In this document: in pieces, positions 43,784 to 53,140 of the stretch
How the letters are laid out: each line of letters starts with the position of its first letter
Numbering within the stretch: position 1 is the first letter of the stretch
NCBI GenBank assembly: GCA_002841625.1
Contig: PHAG01000008.1
Coordinates: forward strand, 186,001 to 250,000
From: Firmicutes bacterium HGW-Firmicutes-1
GTDB lineage: Bacteria > Bacillota > Clostridia > Lachnospirales > Vallitaleaceae
Length of the DNA: 64,000 bases
Direction of reading: 5' to 3'
The notes under the pieces: generated by a model
What the model was told of the DNA's origin: nothing
What the model saw: only the letters and a program-made list of their open reading frames with translations
The model's database searches: none
Position numbers and translations under genes: made by a program

Positions 43784-44381
43784 AGTAGTATTGCAGTTAG
43801 CTAAGGATATGAATAGAGAAAAGCTTAGGTGGAACATCAAGGGATTCATAGCAGATAGTGGGTTGGATATAAAAAAACTAACCAATGGAGACTTTGATAT
43901 TATTGGTACCATTGAAGACTGGCATCCAAGTGATCAAGAGGTATTTACATGTGCTATTGCAGAACCTAAGGGAAGAGAAGCCGTAGTTATGAAACTCAAA
44001 GCACGTGGAGCAGAATTTGTTAATCTGATACATCCAACAGCACAGATTAGTGATTATTGTGAAATTGGAGAAGGTGTTATCATAAGTCCTTTCACTTATG
44101 TACAGGCGAATGCAAAACTTGGAAATTTTGTTTATCTTATGTCAGGTGTTGCTCACGATGTAAAAGTTCAGGATTATACAACGATTTGTGGACGGTGCTG
44201 TATAACAGGAAATGTACAGATTGGTAGACGTGTATTTATCGCTAGTAGTGCAACAATCATTCCTGAAATAAAAGTTGGCGATGATGCTTTTGTATGTGCG
44301 GGTAGTGTTGTGAATCGTGATGTGATAGGTGGAACGAAGGTATTTGGTAATCCAGCAAGGGTAATCAGTAAACCAAAATGA
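43743..44381 (+). CDS. NeuD/PglD-family sugar O/N-acyltransferase
   Basis: 212 residues: an N-terminal nucleotide-sugar-binding domain (LIIVGAGNAARVVLQLA) and a left-handed beta-helix of hexapeptide repeats (~100-200; VNLIHPTAQISDYCEIG, VFIASSATIIPEIKVGDDAFV). It transfers an acyl group to an amino or hydroxyl of a sugar nucleotide. With the ACP, ligase and aminotransferase genes alongside, the acyl donor may be an ACP thioester rather than acetyl-CoA, but that is inference. Confidence 0.88.
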   Translation: MKNLIIVGAGNAARVVLQLAKDMNREKLRWNIKGFIADSGLDIKKLTNGDFDIIGTIEDWHPSDQEVFTCAIAEPKGREAVVMKLKARGAEFVNLIHPTAQISDYCEIGEGVIISPFTYVQANAKLGNFVYLMSGVAHDVKVQDYTTICGRCCITGNVQIGRRVFIASSATIIPEIKVGDDAFVCAGSVVNRDVIGGTKVFGNPARVISKPK

Positions 44382-44402
44382 AAGTAGTAGGGGGACAAGC
44401 AA

Positions 44403-44642
44403 ATGGATCATGTAAAAAAATATAACAGTATATTTATAGAGGTTTTTGACGTAGAGGTAACAGAATTAAATAATGATTTTACAATTGATTATAAAAGCAA
44501 TTGGGACTCAATCAGACACCTAAGCCTTATAGCAGCCTTGGAAGATGAATTTGATATGATGTTAGATACAGATGATATATTGGAATTTAATTCATACGAA
44601 AAGGGAAAGCATTTATTGGCTAAATATGGTATTGAATTATAG
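44403..44642 (+). CDS. Acyl carrier protein
   Basis: 79 residues, acidic, of ACP size. The phosphopantetheine Ser is in NWDSIRHLSLI, and helix II is followed by the acidic EDEFDMMLDTDD. It is a stand-alone carrier in the polysaccharide operon, probably loaded by the nearby AMP ligase. A GGGGAC-like site lies before the ATG. Confidence 0.88.
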   Translation: MDHVKKYNSIFIEVFDVEVTELNNDFTIDYKSNWDSIRHLSLIAALEDEFDMMLDTDDILEFNSYEKGKHLLAKYGIEL

Positions 44643-44662
44643 CGTTATTGGAGGAAGTGGGA

Positions 44663-45418
44663 ATGTCTAACTCAAGATTATTAGAAGGAAAAGTCTGCCT
44701 AATAACAGGAACAAGTAGGGGTATAGGTAGATCAATCGCAGAACAGTTTGCCAAGGAAGGTGCCATCGTTTATGCGAATGCACGAGGCAATGGCTCTATT
44801 GATGAGTGGGCCAAGGAGAACTCAGAACGTTATCATACTGTTGTTGTCCCATTGTACTTTGACATTACAGATACAGCAGCTTCAAAAGAAGCTGTTATGA
44901 AAATAAAGCAGGAGCAAGGGCATATTGATGTACTCGTCAACAATGCAGCAGTAGAAATTGGTGAATTAATTGGCATGATTTCTCATGAGAGTATGATGAA
45001 AATGTTTGAAGTGAATGTTTACGCACTGATTAACTTATTGCAATTTGTAGCTAGGATTATGTCAAATCAGACAGGTGGAAGTATTATCAATATATCATCG
45101 GTAGTCGGGCTAAGGGGCAATAGAGGGCAGTTGGTCTATTCAGCAACAAAAGGTGCGGTTATAGCCTTGACCAAATCTGCAGCGAAAGAACTCGCACCTA
45201 AGAATATACGAGTCAATTCTGTAGCACCAGGTCTAACAGATACAGATATGGTTAGGGAATTCGACAGGGAGCATTTAAAGGAGCGTATTTCTAATATCGG
45301 AATGGGAAGATTGGCCAAACCTGAGGATATAGCAGGTGCATGTGTTTTCTTAGCATCGGATTTATCAGAATACATATCGGGTCAAATTTTGGGAGTAGAT
45401 GGTTGTTCAATTTTATAG
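44663..45418 (+). CDS. Short-chain dehydrogenase (FabG-like 3-oxoacyl reductase)
   Basis: 251 residues with TGTSRGIGRSIA (NAD(P) binding), NNAA, the catalytic Ser in NISSVVGL and YSATKGA (Tyr/Lys). C-terminal residues match FabG: RVNSVAPGLTDTDM. It may reduce a beta-ketoacyl-ACP in the same acyl module, or a sugar keto group. The TTG start at 44648 overlaps GGAGGA; the ATG at 44663 is preferred. Confidence 0.92.
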   Translation: MSNSRLLEGKVCLITGTSRGIGRSIAEQFAKEGAIVYANARGNGSIDEWAKENSERYHTVVVPLYFDITDTAASKEAVMKIKQEQGHIDVLVNNAAVEIGELIGMISHESMMKMFEVNVYALINLLQFVARIMSNQTGGSIINISSVVGLRGNRGQLVYSATKGAVIALTKSAAKELAPKNIRVNSVAPGLTDTDMVREFDREHLKERISNIGMGRLAKPEDIAGACVFLASDLSEYISGQILGVDGCSIL

Positions 45419-45433
45419 AGGATGGTATAAGAG

Positions 45434-46852
45434 ATGTTTCTAAAATTAGATCAGAAGAAAAGCTTTGCAACTGCTGCTATTGATGACAGTGGAAGCTCAA
45501 TTTCCTATGGAGAACTCTGTGATTTTGTTGAAGATTTTTATTTGAGAGTTGGAAAAAGGACATTAATCTTTAACCTGTCAGAGAATTGCATCGGTTCTAT
45601 GGCGGGATATGTAGCTTGTCTTGATAAGAAAGTAGTACCTCTTTTGATTAAGTGCGACTTGGATAGGAGTTTGTTAAGGTTTTTGATCGATCTATATAGA
45701 CCTGAATATATTTGGATGCCAAAACGGTATAATCAAGAATTTAATTATATGCAAGTTTATGAGCAATATGGATATGTGCTTTGTAAAACAGGCCTTCAAA
45801 CTTATGAATTGTACCATGATCTTTCGCTTCTGCTTATGACCTCGGGTTCAACGGGTAGCCCAAAGCTCGTACGTCACAGCTATTCTAATATTCAAGCAAA
45901 CGCTCAGAATGTTGCTGCTTTTTTTGAACTCGATGAAATTGATTGTGGCATTGCCTTATTGCCTATGCAATATACAATGGGGCTTTCTGTGGTAACGAGT
46001 CATCTATATGCTGGAGCTACAGTTTTATTGACAACATTAGCAATGACGGAAAAGAAATTTTGGGAATTTATCAAAGAACATAATGCTACGAGTTTTACTG
46101 GGGTCCCTTATAATTTTGAAGTTTTAAAAAAATTAAGATTTTTTAAAATGAAATTACCTTATTTAAAAATGATTACCCAAGGTGGGGGTAAATTATCAGA
46201 AGATTTGTTTAGAGAATATTCTGAATTTGCTAAGAGGACGGGAAAAAAGTTCATAGCAACTTATGGTCAAACTGAAGGAACAGCACGAATGGCTTATCTG
46301 CCTGCGGAATTGGCAACAATAAAAATTGGAAGCATAGGTGGTGCGATACCAAATGGCCATCTTTCACTGATTGATGATGATGGATTAGAAATTGAAGAAA
46401 TGGAAGCTGTTGGAGAAATGGTATACCGTGGTCCTAATGTAACTTTAGGTTATGCCCAAGATGGAGATGATTTGGTGAGGGGTGACGAGCGAAATGGCGT
46501 ATTATATACGGGGGATATAGCTCGACGGGATGCTGATGGGTGCTACTATATTGTTGGACGTCTGAACAGGTTTTTAAAGCTTTATGGTCTTCGTGTGAGT
46601 CTAGATGAAATAGAGCACTTGGTTAAAAAAGCTTTTGATATAGATTGTGCATGCATGGGTAATGATGAAAAGATGACCATATTTATCACCGATCAAGATA
46701 AGCAGGAAGGCGTATTTAAGTACATAGCTGAAAAAACAGGCATTTATACAAAGGCATTTGAAATACGTTTTATAAATGAGATACCACAAAATGATGCAGG
46801 GAAAACTTTATATAAGAAATTAGAAACTTTGTATGATCAAATTCTTATTTAG
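45434..46852 (+). CDS. AMP-dependent acyl ligase / adenylate-forming enzyme
   Basis: 472 residues. The adenylation core motif LMTSGSTGSPKLVRHS, the A5-like ATYGQTEGTARMAY and LYTGDIARRDADGCYYIVGR are visible; the C-terminal hinge carries FLKLYGLRVSLDEIE. At 472 residues it is short compared with acetyl-CoA synthetases. It most likely activates a small carboxylic acid as an adenylate and passes it to the neighbouring ACP. Its product could be the acyl group added by the NeuD-like transferase. Confidence 0.9.
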   Translation: MFLKLDQKKSFATAAIDDSGSSISYGELCDFVEDFYLRVGKRTLIFNLSENCIGSMAGYVACLDKKVVPLLIKCDLDRSLLRFLIDLYRPEYIWMPKRYNQEFNYMQVYEQYGYVLCKTGLQTYELYHDLSLLLMTSGSTGSPKLVRHSYSNIQANAQNVAAFFELDEIDCGIALLPMQYTMGLSVVTSHLYAGATVLLTTLAMTEKKFWEFIKEHNATSFTGVPYNFEVLKKLRFFKMKLPYLKMITQGGGKLSEDLFREYSEFAKRTGKKFIATYGQTEGTARMAYLPAELATIKIGSIGGAIPNGHLSLIDDDGLEIEEMEAVGEMVYRGPNVTLGYAQDGDDLVRGDERNGVLYTGDIARRDADGCYYIVGRLNRFLKLYGLRVSLDEIEHLVKKAFDIDCACMGNDEKMTIFITDQDKQEGVFKYIAEKTGIYTKAFEIRFINEIPQNDAGKTLYKKLETLYDQILI

Positions 46853-46892
46853 ATGAGACGAATGAGGCAGGATATACTAGGAGGTATTCTTT

Positions 46893-47987
46893 ATGATGAA
46901 AGCAATCCAAGTAACGCGTTCCTCAATGCCGGATTTTGAGGAGTACATAGAAGAGATTAAAGACTTATGGGAAAGCCGCTGGCTGACGAACAATGGTATA
47001 AAGCATATACAATTAGAAGCAGAATTATCAAAGTATTTGAACACTCAAAATCTGACACTTTTTACAAATGGTCATATGGCCTTGGAGTGTGTTATAGCGG
47101 CCCTTAACCTTTCAGGAGAAGTGATCACAACACCATTTACTTTCGCATCTACAACACATGCTATTGTAAGGAATGACTTGGAACCAGTGTTTTGTGATAT
47201 TAATCCAGATGACTATACCCTTGATACACAAAAGCTAGAAGGTCTTATTACAGATAAGACGTCTGCAATCCTTCCTGCTCATGTATATGGGAGCATATGC
47301 AATGTCAATGAAGTTGAAAAAATAGCAAAGAAATATGATCTTAAAGTAATCTATGATGCGGCACATGCATTTGGGGTTACTGTTGACGGTATAGGGGTTG
47401 GCAGTTTCGGAGATGCCTCGATGTTTAGTTTTCATGCAACAAAAGTATTCAATACGATTGAAGGGGGAGCAATTACATTTAGGGATGTTATGCTCACTAA
47501 ATTGTTAGATAACTTAAAGAATTTTGGCATTACTGGTCCGGAGTCGGTTGAAGGTATTGGTGGTAATTGTAAAATGAATGAATTCCAAGCAGCAATGGGA
47601 ATTTGCAATCTTCGAAATGTTGATGAAGAAATTGAGAAACGGAAAACTGTTGTGGCAAGATATGTTAAACGATTGAGTGGTGTTAAGGGCATTAGGTTGA
47701 TAAAACCCCAACCAGGCGTAAAGCATAATTATGCTTTTGTACCAGCTGTATTTGATGGCTTTACAAGCAATCGGGATGAGGTTTGTGCAGCGCTAGAAAA
47801 TGAAAATATTTATGCGAGAAAGTATTTTTATCCACTTACAAATACGTTTGAGTGTTATAAAGATAGATTTGATGTTAAAGAAACGCCAGTTGCGCAGTAT
47901 ATTGCTGAAAGGATACTAACATTGCCACTTTATGCTGATTTGTCTCTGGAGGATGTCGATAGAATTTGTGAAATTATTTTAAAGTAG
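46893..47987 (+). CDS. DegT/DnrJ/EryC1-family sugar aminotransferase
   Basis: 364 residues, PLP fold type I: NGHMALECVIAALNL (phosphate binding), DAAHAFGV and the Schiff-base Lys in FSFHATKVFNTIEGGA. It converts a keto-sugar nucleotide to an amino sugar; the resulting amine would be the acceptor for the NeuD-like acyltransferase. AGGAGG is 7 bases upstream. It is the last gene of the operon. Confidence 0.93.
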   Translation: MMKAIQVTRSSMPDFEEYIEEIKDLWESRWLTNNGIKHIQLEAELSKYLNTQNLTLFTNGHMALECVIAALNLSGEVITTPFTFASTTHAIVRNDLEPVFCDINPDDYTLDTQKLEGLITDKTSAILPAHVYGSICNVNEVEKIAKKYDLKVIYDAAHAFGVTVDGIGVGSFGDASMFSFHATKVFNTIEGGAITFRDVMLTKLLDNLKNFGITGPESVEGIGGNCKMNEFQAAMGICNLRNVDEEIEKRKTVVARYVKRLSGVKGIRLIKPQPGVKHNYAFVPAVFDGFTSNRDEVCAALENENIYARKYFYPLTNTFECYKDRFDVKETPVAQYIAERILTLPLYADLSLEDVDRICEIILK

Positions 47988-48069
47988 AGATTCATTATTG
48001 TAACAGGCAGTCCTATTCAATAGAGAAGATTCTACTTGTTTATTGGAAGATGCTTTCCTAGTAAATGAA

Positions 48070-48103
48070 AACGCGTGATATCATTTGATATCACGCGTTA
48101 CTT
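48070..48103. terminator. Terminator between the polysaccharide operon and the nhaC-like gene
   Basis: AACGCGTGATATC and GATATCACGCGTT form a 13-bp perfect stem around ATTT. T-richness is weak on the plus strand; the hairpin serves both convergent units. Confidence 0.8.
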
Positions 48104-48149
48104 TATAATGGGGCATAACTATGTAGCTACAATTCTAGATGGCGATCTT

Positions 48150-49880
48150 TTAGCTTGAGCTTACTTTGTTTCCAACACTTTTTCCGAATATGAAGAGCGT
48201 TGCACCAGTTGCTAGAATACCTGCAGGTAAGGTAATTAGTGAGGAAACACCTAGAGCAGCCGGTAAGAAGCCAAAGACTATAGAGATAATCGCTACAACA
48301 ACAGCGTATAATAATTGGGTTTTCACATGATCAATGTGATCACAAGAAGAACCCATAGAAGATAAAATTGTTGTATCAGAAATTGGTGAACAGTGGTCAC
48401 CGAAGATTGCTCCAGTTAAAACAGCACCAATACTTAAAGTGATCAGGTTCATATCTCCGCCAGAAGCACTATTTGCCAAAGGTATAGCTAAGGGCATTAA
48501 AATTCCCATAGTTCCATAGCTTGTCCCAGTAGCAAAGGAGATGATTGAACCGAGAAGGAAAATTATAGTTGGAATAATGAATGCGGGAATGGTATTTTTT
48601 AGGGCGTCTGCTAAATACATATCTGCATCAAGTTGGTTTTTAATCACATCAGCGATTGACCATGCAAGCAATAAAATAACAACAGTAATGATCATGGACT
48701 TCCAACCTTCAATCCAGGTATCCACTCCATCTTTAATGGTAAATAGTTTTTGAAAAACACCCATTACAATTGCAACAATTCCTGCTAGCATTGCAGCCAT
48801 AAATAATACAACAGAGGCATCGGAACTACTATAGCAGATTCTGATAGCTGTTAAGGAAAATGGACTGCTATTCACAAGCTCTAAACTAGCTTCATCTAAA
48901 GCATTATAGCCATTAAAATAAAAACCAAGTAAAGAAGCCGCCATAAGAACAAAAATAGGAATAATAGCATTCCAAATATTTGTCTTCATACCAGCGATTG
49001 GTTTAATATCCATATTTTCGCCAATAGCAAGAGGAGTAGAACCATCTGCAATGACCTTTCCAGTAGTTCTTGCTCTTTTTTCAGCTTTGTACATTGGACC
49101 AAATTCTTTTAATAAAACAATAGAAAAGACAATGAAAGCTAGTATGAAAATATTGTAGAAACGAAAAGGTATGGTTTCTAAGAAAATGGCGTATGCACTT
49201 TTCGTAATAGATAGCGCTGTTAGTTCTTCTTGGATTAGACTTAATTCATACCCAATCCAGGTTGATACGATTGCAATTCCAGCGATAGGAGCTGCGGTAG
49301 CATCGACTATAAAGGCTAATTTTTCTCTTGATATGCGTTGCTTATCTGTGACAGGTCGCATAATAGGACCAACGATGAGGGAGTTTGCATAGTCATCAAA
49401 AAACACAAAGAGACCTAATATCCAAGTAATAAATTGTGAACTTCTTGCTGTTTTGGCTTTTTGAGAAAGCTTTTCAGCAATCGCAAAAGTACCTCCCATT
49501 TTTGAGACCAAAGCAATCAAACCACCAATGGCCATAACCTGTAATAAAATACCAGCATTCCATGGATCTGCCATAGAATTAACCATTGATTTTATCATCA
49601 AAGTAAAAGCACCAGTTATTGATTTAAAGACATTAGTACCACCAACCAAGGAAACCATCATCGTACCTGAAAAAACTCCAGCAGCGAGTGAAATGATAAC
49701 ATTCTTTGTTAAAAAGGCAAGTACAATAGCAACCAAAGGTGGAATCAAGGTCCAAGCCCCTAATGCTTGCCAAAGAGGTGTTGTTTCGCTAACCGTTACT
49801 CGAGATGAAACAAAAAAAGCGATTATTGTTAGAGCGGCCAAAACAAAATACGTTACTTTGGTCAAAGTCTTCTTGTTCAT
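48150..49880 (-). CDS. Na+/H+ antiporter, NhaC family
   Basis: 576 residues with about 12 TM helices. FFDDYANSLIVGPIMRPVTD, SIISFATGTSYGTMGILMP and GDHCSPISDTTILSS are diagnostic of PF03553 antiporters. It probably exchanges sodium for protons (or in some relatives malate/lactate or amino acids); the ion cannot be told from sequence. The ATG at 49880 has GGAGGA 8 bases upstream; the earlier start at 49901 does not. Confidence 0.9.
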   Translation of the reverse strand: MNKKTLTKVTYFVLAALTIIAFFVSSRVTVSETTPLWQALGAWTLIPPLVAIVLAFLTKNVIISLAAGVFSGTMMVSLVGGTNVFKSITGAFTLMIKSMVNSMADPWNAGILLQVMAIGGLIALVSKMGGTFAIAEKLSQKAKTARSSQFITWILGLFVFFDDYANSLIVGPIMRPVTDKQRISREKLAFIVDATAAPIAGIAIVSTWIGYELSLIQEELTALSITKSAYAIFLETIPFRFYNIFILAFIVFSIVLLKEFGPMYKAEKRARTTGKVIADGSTPLAIGENMDIKPIAGMKTNIWNAIIPIFVLMAASLLGFYFNGYNALDEASLELVNSSPFSLTAIRICYSSSDASVVLFMAAMLAGIVAIVMGVFQKLFTIKDGVDTWIEGWKSMIITVVILLLAWSIADVIKNQLDADMYLADALKNTIPAFIIPTIIFLLGSIISFATGTSYGTMGILMPLAIPLANSASGGDMNLITLSIGAVLTGAIFGDHCSPISDTTILSSMGSSCDHIDHVKTQLLYAVVVAIISIVFGFLPAALGVSSLITLPAGILATGATLFIFGKSVGNKVSSS

Positions 49881-49917
49881 AAAAATATCCTCCACATACA
49901 TTTTTTCATTCTAAATA

Positions 49918-49946
49918 ATCTTATAACAAATAGCGAAAAATGTAAA
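49918..49946 (-). promoter_or_regulatory. Promoter of the nhaC-like gene
   Basis: On the minus strand, TTTACA (49941-49946), 17 bases, TAAGAT (49918-49923). Confidence 0.6.
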
Positions 49947-50158
49947 CGATTAGTTCATTTCAAGTTAACGATTGTTAATAAAAATCCCTAATAAGAAAAA
50001 TACAAACCTGATTTATTATTAAGAATCATAACTACTGAAAATTCATAAGGAGGCACTTGCAAAGCAAGAAAACATATTGTGCTTCAATTTAGGAAGATAC
50101 AGTAGTATAATTAAATGAATAAATGTAACTTTATCAAAGAGAGGGAGGGGATGTTGAT

Positions 50159-50566
50159 ATGAAATTTAGTGAAGAATTAATTGCTCCTTGTGGAATGAAT
50201 TGTGGTGTGTGTATTGCATATTTAAGAGAAAAAAATAAGTGCTGTGGTTGTCTGAGTTTAGGTACGAATAAACAAGCGCACTGTAATAAATGTAGTATTA
50301 AGTTTTGTGATGAACATAATCGTTCAGAGTTTACATATTGTTATGAATGTCATAAATTTCCTTGCTCAAGGATAAGAAAACTTGAGAAAAGGTATGTTGA
50401 AAATTATCATGTAAGTTTAATCGAGAATTCAACTAGTATTAGCAAGTACGGTTTTAGTGAATTTATTATGAATGAAAGTGAAAAATGGAAATGTAAAAAC
50501 TGTGGTGAAGTGCTATGTATTCATAGAAACATATGCCTAAACTGTAAAGAAGAGACGAATATATAA
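50159..50566 (+). CDS. DUF3795-domain Cys-rich protein
   Basis: 135 residues with 19 Cys, arranged as CGMNCGVC, KCCGC, HCNKC, CYECHKFPC, KCKNCG and CLNCK. This matches DUF3795, a family of unknown function common in Clostridia and methanogens; zinc or Fe-S binding is likely. It lies in a divergent position to the antiporter and may be monocistronic. Confidence 0.9.
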   Translation: MKFSEELIAPCGMNCGVCIAYLREKNKCCGCLSLGTNKQAHCNKCSIKFCDEHNRSEFTYCYECHKFPCSRIRKLEKRYVENYHVSLIENSTSISKYGFSEFIMNESEKWKCKNCGEVLCIHRNICLNCKEETNI

Positions 50567-50684
50567 AATAGCCAACAATGTTACGTAGTGTAGCAGTTGG
50601 TTAGGTTTTATAGTGTTTAACAGATTAATTTAAGTGTATTATTTCATAAGGTATATTATGAATATACGAAATGGGGGAATTGAT

Positions 50685-51812
50685 TTGAAGGCAAGGGAGA
50701 AGTTGTTTTCATACCGTGAAATCTATGATCATGCAGGTAGTGAAGCATTATTTATAGCAGCAATGAAAGAGTCAATTAACCACCATCGCATGAACTGTAG
50801 CTTTTACGATCAATTGCTGAAAACTCGTTGTTTTAGTGTGGAAAGCATTCAGTCCATTGAAGATTGTGCAAAGATACCCTTGATACCAGCTCAATTTTTC
50901 AAATACTACGAGGTTCTAAGCGTAAAAAAAGAAGAGATTAAAATCCATGCAACCTCATCAGGAACCCAAGGACAAAAAAGTCAAATTTTCCTCGACAGCG
51001 AATCGGTCAGACTTGGCACTAAAATGGCTATTAAGGCGATTAAGTATCATGGTTTTATTTCAGTTATTCCAACCAATTATCTTATTTTAGGATATGAACC
51101 TATAGAAGGCAATGACATGGGTAGTGTAAAGATTGCTCTTGGCATAACTCGATTTGCTCCTGTAAAAGAAATTGTATTTGCGTTAAAGCCTCTTGGAGAT
51201 CGATATGAAATAGATTATTTTGGAATTATAAATGCGTTAAATCGTTTTGATAAACAAAGGCTCCCTGTTAGAATACTTGGATTCCCTTCGTACCTATATA
51301 TGATGTTAAAGATGATACAGGATTCAGGTAGGAAGCCCTTGAAATTGAATGAAAAATCAATAGTGCTTACGGGTGGTGGCTGGAAGAAATATGATGACAT
51401 GATAATTGATAAAGATGAGTTGTATTTAATGGTTGAGGAGCTTCTTGGTATTCCTGAAAGGAACTGTCGTGATTTTTACAGTGCGGTTGAGCATAGTGTC
51501 GCTTACCCAGAATGCGAAAATCACCATATGCATGTACCCATTTGGAGTAGAGTGATCATACGTGATGTAAAAACCTTAGAGCCTTTAGACTTTGATCAAC
51601 CTGGGTTCTTAAGCTTTATCAGTCCATTGGTTTCTTCAGTGCCAATATCTTCAATTCTAATGGGAGATATGGCTGTATTGAAAAATGGTATGGAATGTGG
51701 CTGTGGAATTACAACACCCTATTTTGAAGTCATTGAAAGGGTAGGAACAGCGAAAACCAGAAGCTGTGCAGTTGCTGCTTCAGAGTATATGAAGGGGGTT
51801 GAAAATGAATAA
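50685..51812 (+). CDS. LuxE-family acyl-protein synthetase
   Basis: About 375 residues of the PF04443 family: HATSSGTQGQKSQIFLD (adenylate-forming motif), ILGFPSYLYMMLK, LTGGGWKKYD, DFYSAVEHSVAYPECE and GDMAVL. In luminous bacteria LuxE activates a fatty acid as an adenylate and transfers it to LuxC. No luxAB or luxD is here. It is followed directly by luxC-like, overlapping by 8 bases. The TTG at 50685 with GGGGGA upstream is preferred to the ATG at 50658, whose ribosome site is weak; either may be correct. Confidence 0.85.
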   Translation: MKAREKLFSYREIYDHAGSEALFIAAMKESINHHRMNCSFYDQLLKTRCFSVESIQSIEDCAKIPLIPAQFFKYYEVLSVKKEEIKIHATSSGTQGQKSQIFLDSESVRLGTKMAIKAIKYHGFISVIPTNYLILGYEPIEGNDMGSVKIALGITRFAPVKEIVFALKPLGDRYEIDYFGIINALNRFDKQRLPVRILGFPSYLYMMLKMIQDSGRKPLKLNEKSIVLTGGGWKKYDDMIIDKDELYLMVEELLGIPERNCRDFYSAVEHSVAYPECENHHMHVPIWSRVIIRDVKTLEPLDFDQPGFLSFISPLVSSVPISSILMGDMAVLKNGMECGCGITTPYFEVIERVGTAKTRSCAVAASEYMKGVENE

Positions 51813-53094
51813 TATATATAGGGGTGAAAAAATCTCCAAGCAAGACTTCGTGGATAAGCTAGATATGATGAAGTCTCAAATTGAAAAGGATCTATTGAGA
51901 AATCCCTTAATGCCGGAAAAGGTTATCGAAGCAGCAAATACTTTGTCAAAGGAAATGAAAGAAGTAGAGGTTGTAGATAAGATAATTGAACTGGGCATTT
52001 CGAAATGGGCAGTCGAAGAATATGTTAGAGTGGCTATTGATAGTTTGAGTAAGGATGCGTTATTAAAAAAAGTACATACAGAACTGAGAGAAAACCCATT
52101 TACATGGAGAAAGGTGGTCGAAGGTATAGAAGAAAAAGAGCATCCACTTGGTGTCATTGTGCATATCGGAGCAGGAAATGCTTTGGGACTTTCAGCTTTC
52201 AGTGTAATAGAAGGACTACTTACTGGAAATATAAATATTTTAAAGCTACCTGAAAACGAAGGTGGCTTGTCCTCAATGTTACTAATGAGGCTCATCGAGA
52301 TAGAACCTCTGCTAAAACCGTACATATATGTTCTAGATGTCTCATCTAAGGATAAGGAGGTTATCTGCCAGCTTATTGGGATAGCAAATGCCGTTGTTGT
52401 ATGGGGATCAGATGAAACAATTAAGGCAATTAGGCAACTAACACCACCGAGATTACCTTTAATTGAATGGGGGCATCGTTTGAGCTTTGCATACTTTACA
52501 AATAATGAAAGTATTGGAAAAAACTTAGCTGGATTAGCAAGGAATATATGCATATCAGATCAGTTATATTGTAGTTCTCCGCAATGTGTTTTTTATGAAA
52601 CAGATGATAGACGTGAGGTTGATCATTTTGCGAATCAATTGGCTCAACATATGGAAAGTATTGCAGGTCAATATCTAGTACAAGATAGACCGTTAGAAAT
52701 ACAGGCACAAATTACCTGGATACAAGAGCTCATTAAAATGGAGGAGTTATTACAATTAAAAAGATTAATTACTGATGAAAACAATACATTTGGTGTAATG
52801 GTTGATTATAATCCTGGATTAAAGGCATCACCACTTTTTCGTAATATTTGGGTAATGCCAATAAAAAGAGAAAATTTATTTAAACTGTTAAGAGCTCATA
52901 AAGGGCATCTTCAAACGGTAGGATTATGTTGTGAAGAACAAGAATTTGAGGAATTATCAAAGATCTTCTATACAGCAGGTATTCATAGAATTACCTCCTG
53001 TGAAGCTATGTCAAAAAACTATAGTGGGGAGCCTCATGATGGGGTATACTCGTTGAGGAACTATGTTAGAATAGTTAATAAGGTATCTATTTAA
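51805..53094 (+). CDS. LuxC-family acyl-CoA reductase
   Basis: 429 residues of the aldehyde-dehydrogenase-like LuxC family: HPLGVIVHIGAGNALGLSAFSVIEG (nucleotide binding), VVVWGSDETIKAIRQ and the predicted catalytic Cys in SDQLYCSSPQ. It reduces an acyl thioester to an aldehyde with NADPH. Coupling to the upstream LuxE gives a fatty-acid reductase module. A GGGGG site lies before the ATG. Confidence 0.9.
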   Translation: MNNIYRGEKISKQDFVDKLDMMKSQIEKDLLRNPLMPEKVIEAANTLSKEMKEVEVVDKIIELGISKWAVEEYVRVAIDSLSKDALLKKVHTELRENPFTWRKVVEGIEEKEHPLGVIVHIGAGNALGLSAFSVIEGLLTGNINILKLPENEGGLSSMLLMRLIEIEPLLKPYIYVLDVSSKDKEVICQLIGIANAVVVWGSDETIKAIRQLTPPRLPLIEWGHRLSFAYFTNNESIGKNLAGLARNICISDQLYCSSPQCVFYETDDRREVDHFANQLAQHMESIAGQYLVQDRPLEIQAQITWIQELIKMEELLQLKRLITDENNTFGVMVDYNPGLKASPLFRNIWVMPIKRENLFKLLRAHKGHLQTVGLCCEEQEFEELSKIFYTAGIHRITSCEAMSKNYSGEPHDGVYSLRNYVRIVNKVSI

Positions 53095-53140
53095 CAGCAT
53101 ATTAAAGAGCAAAGTAACTATGAAATAAAAGGAGAACTCA

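Noticed and set aside
51876-52553. 225-codon open frame on the minus strand within the luxC-like gene
   Set aside because: Composition is Ser/Thr/Pro-rich without domains, and the plus-strand frame has clear LuxC motifs; it is an antisense shadow.
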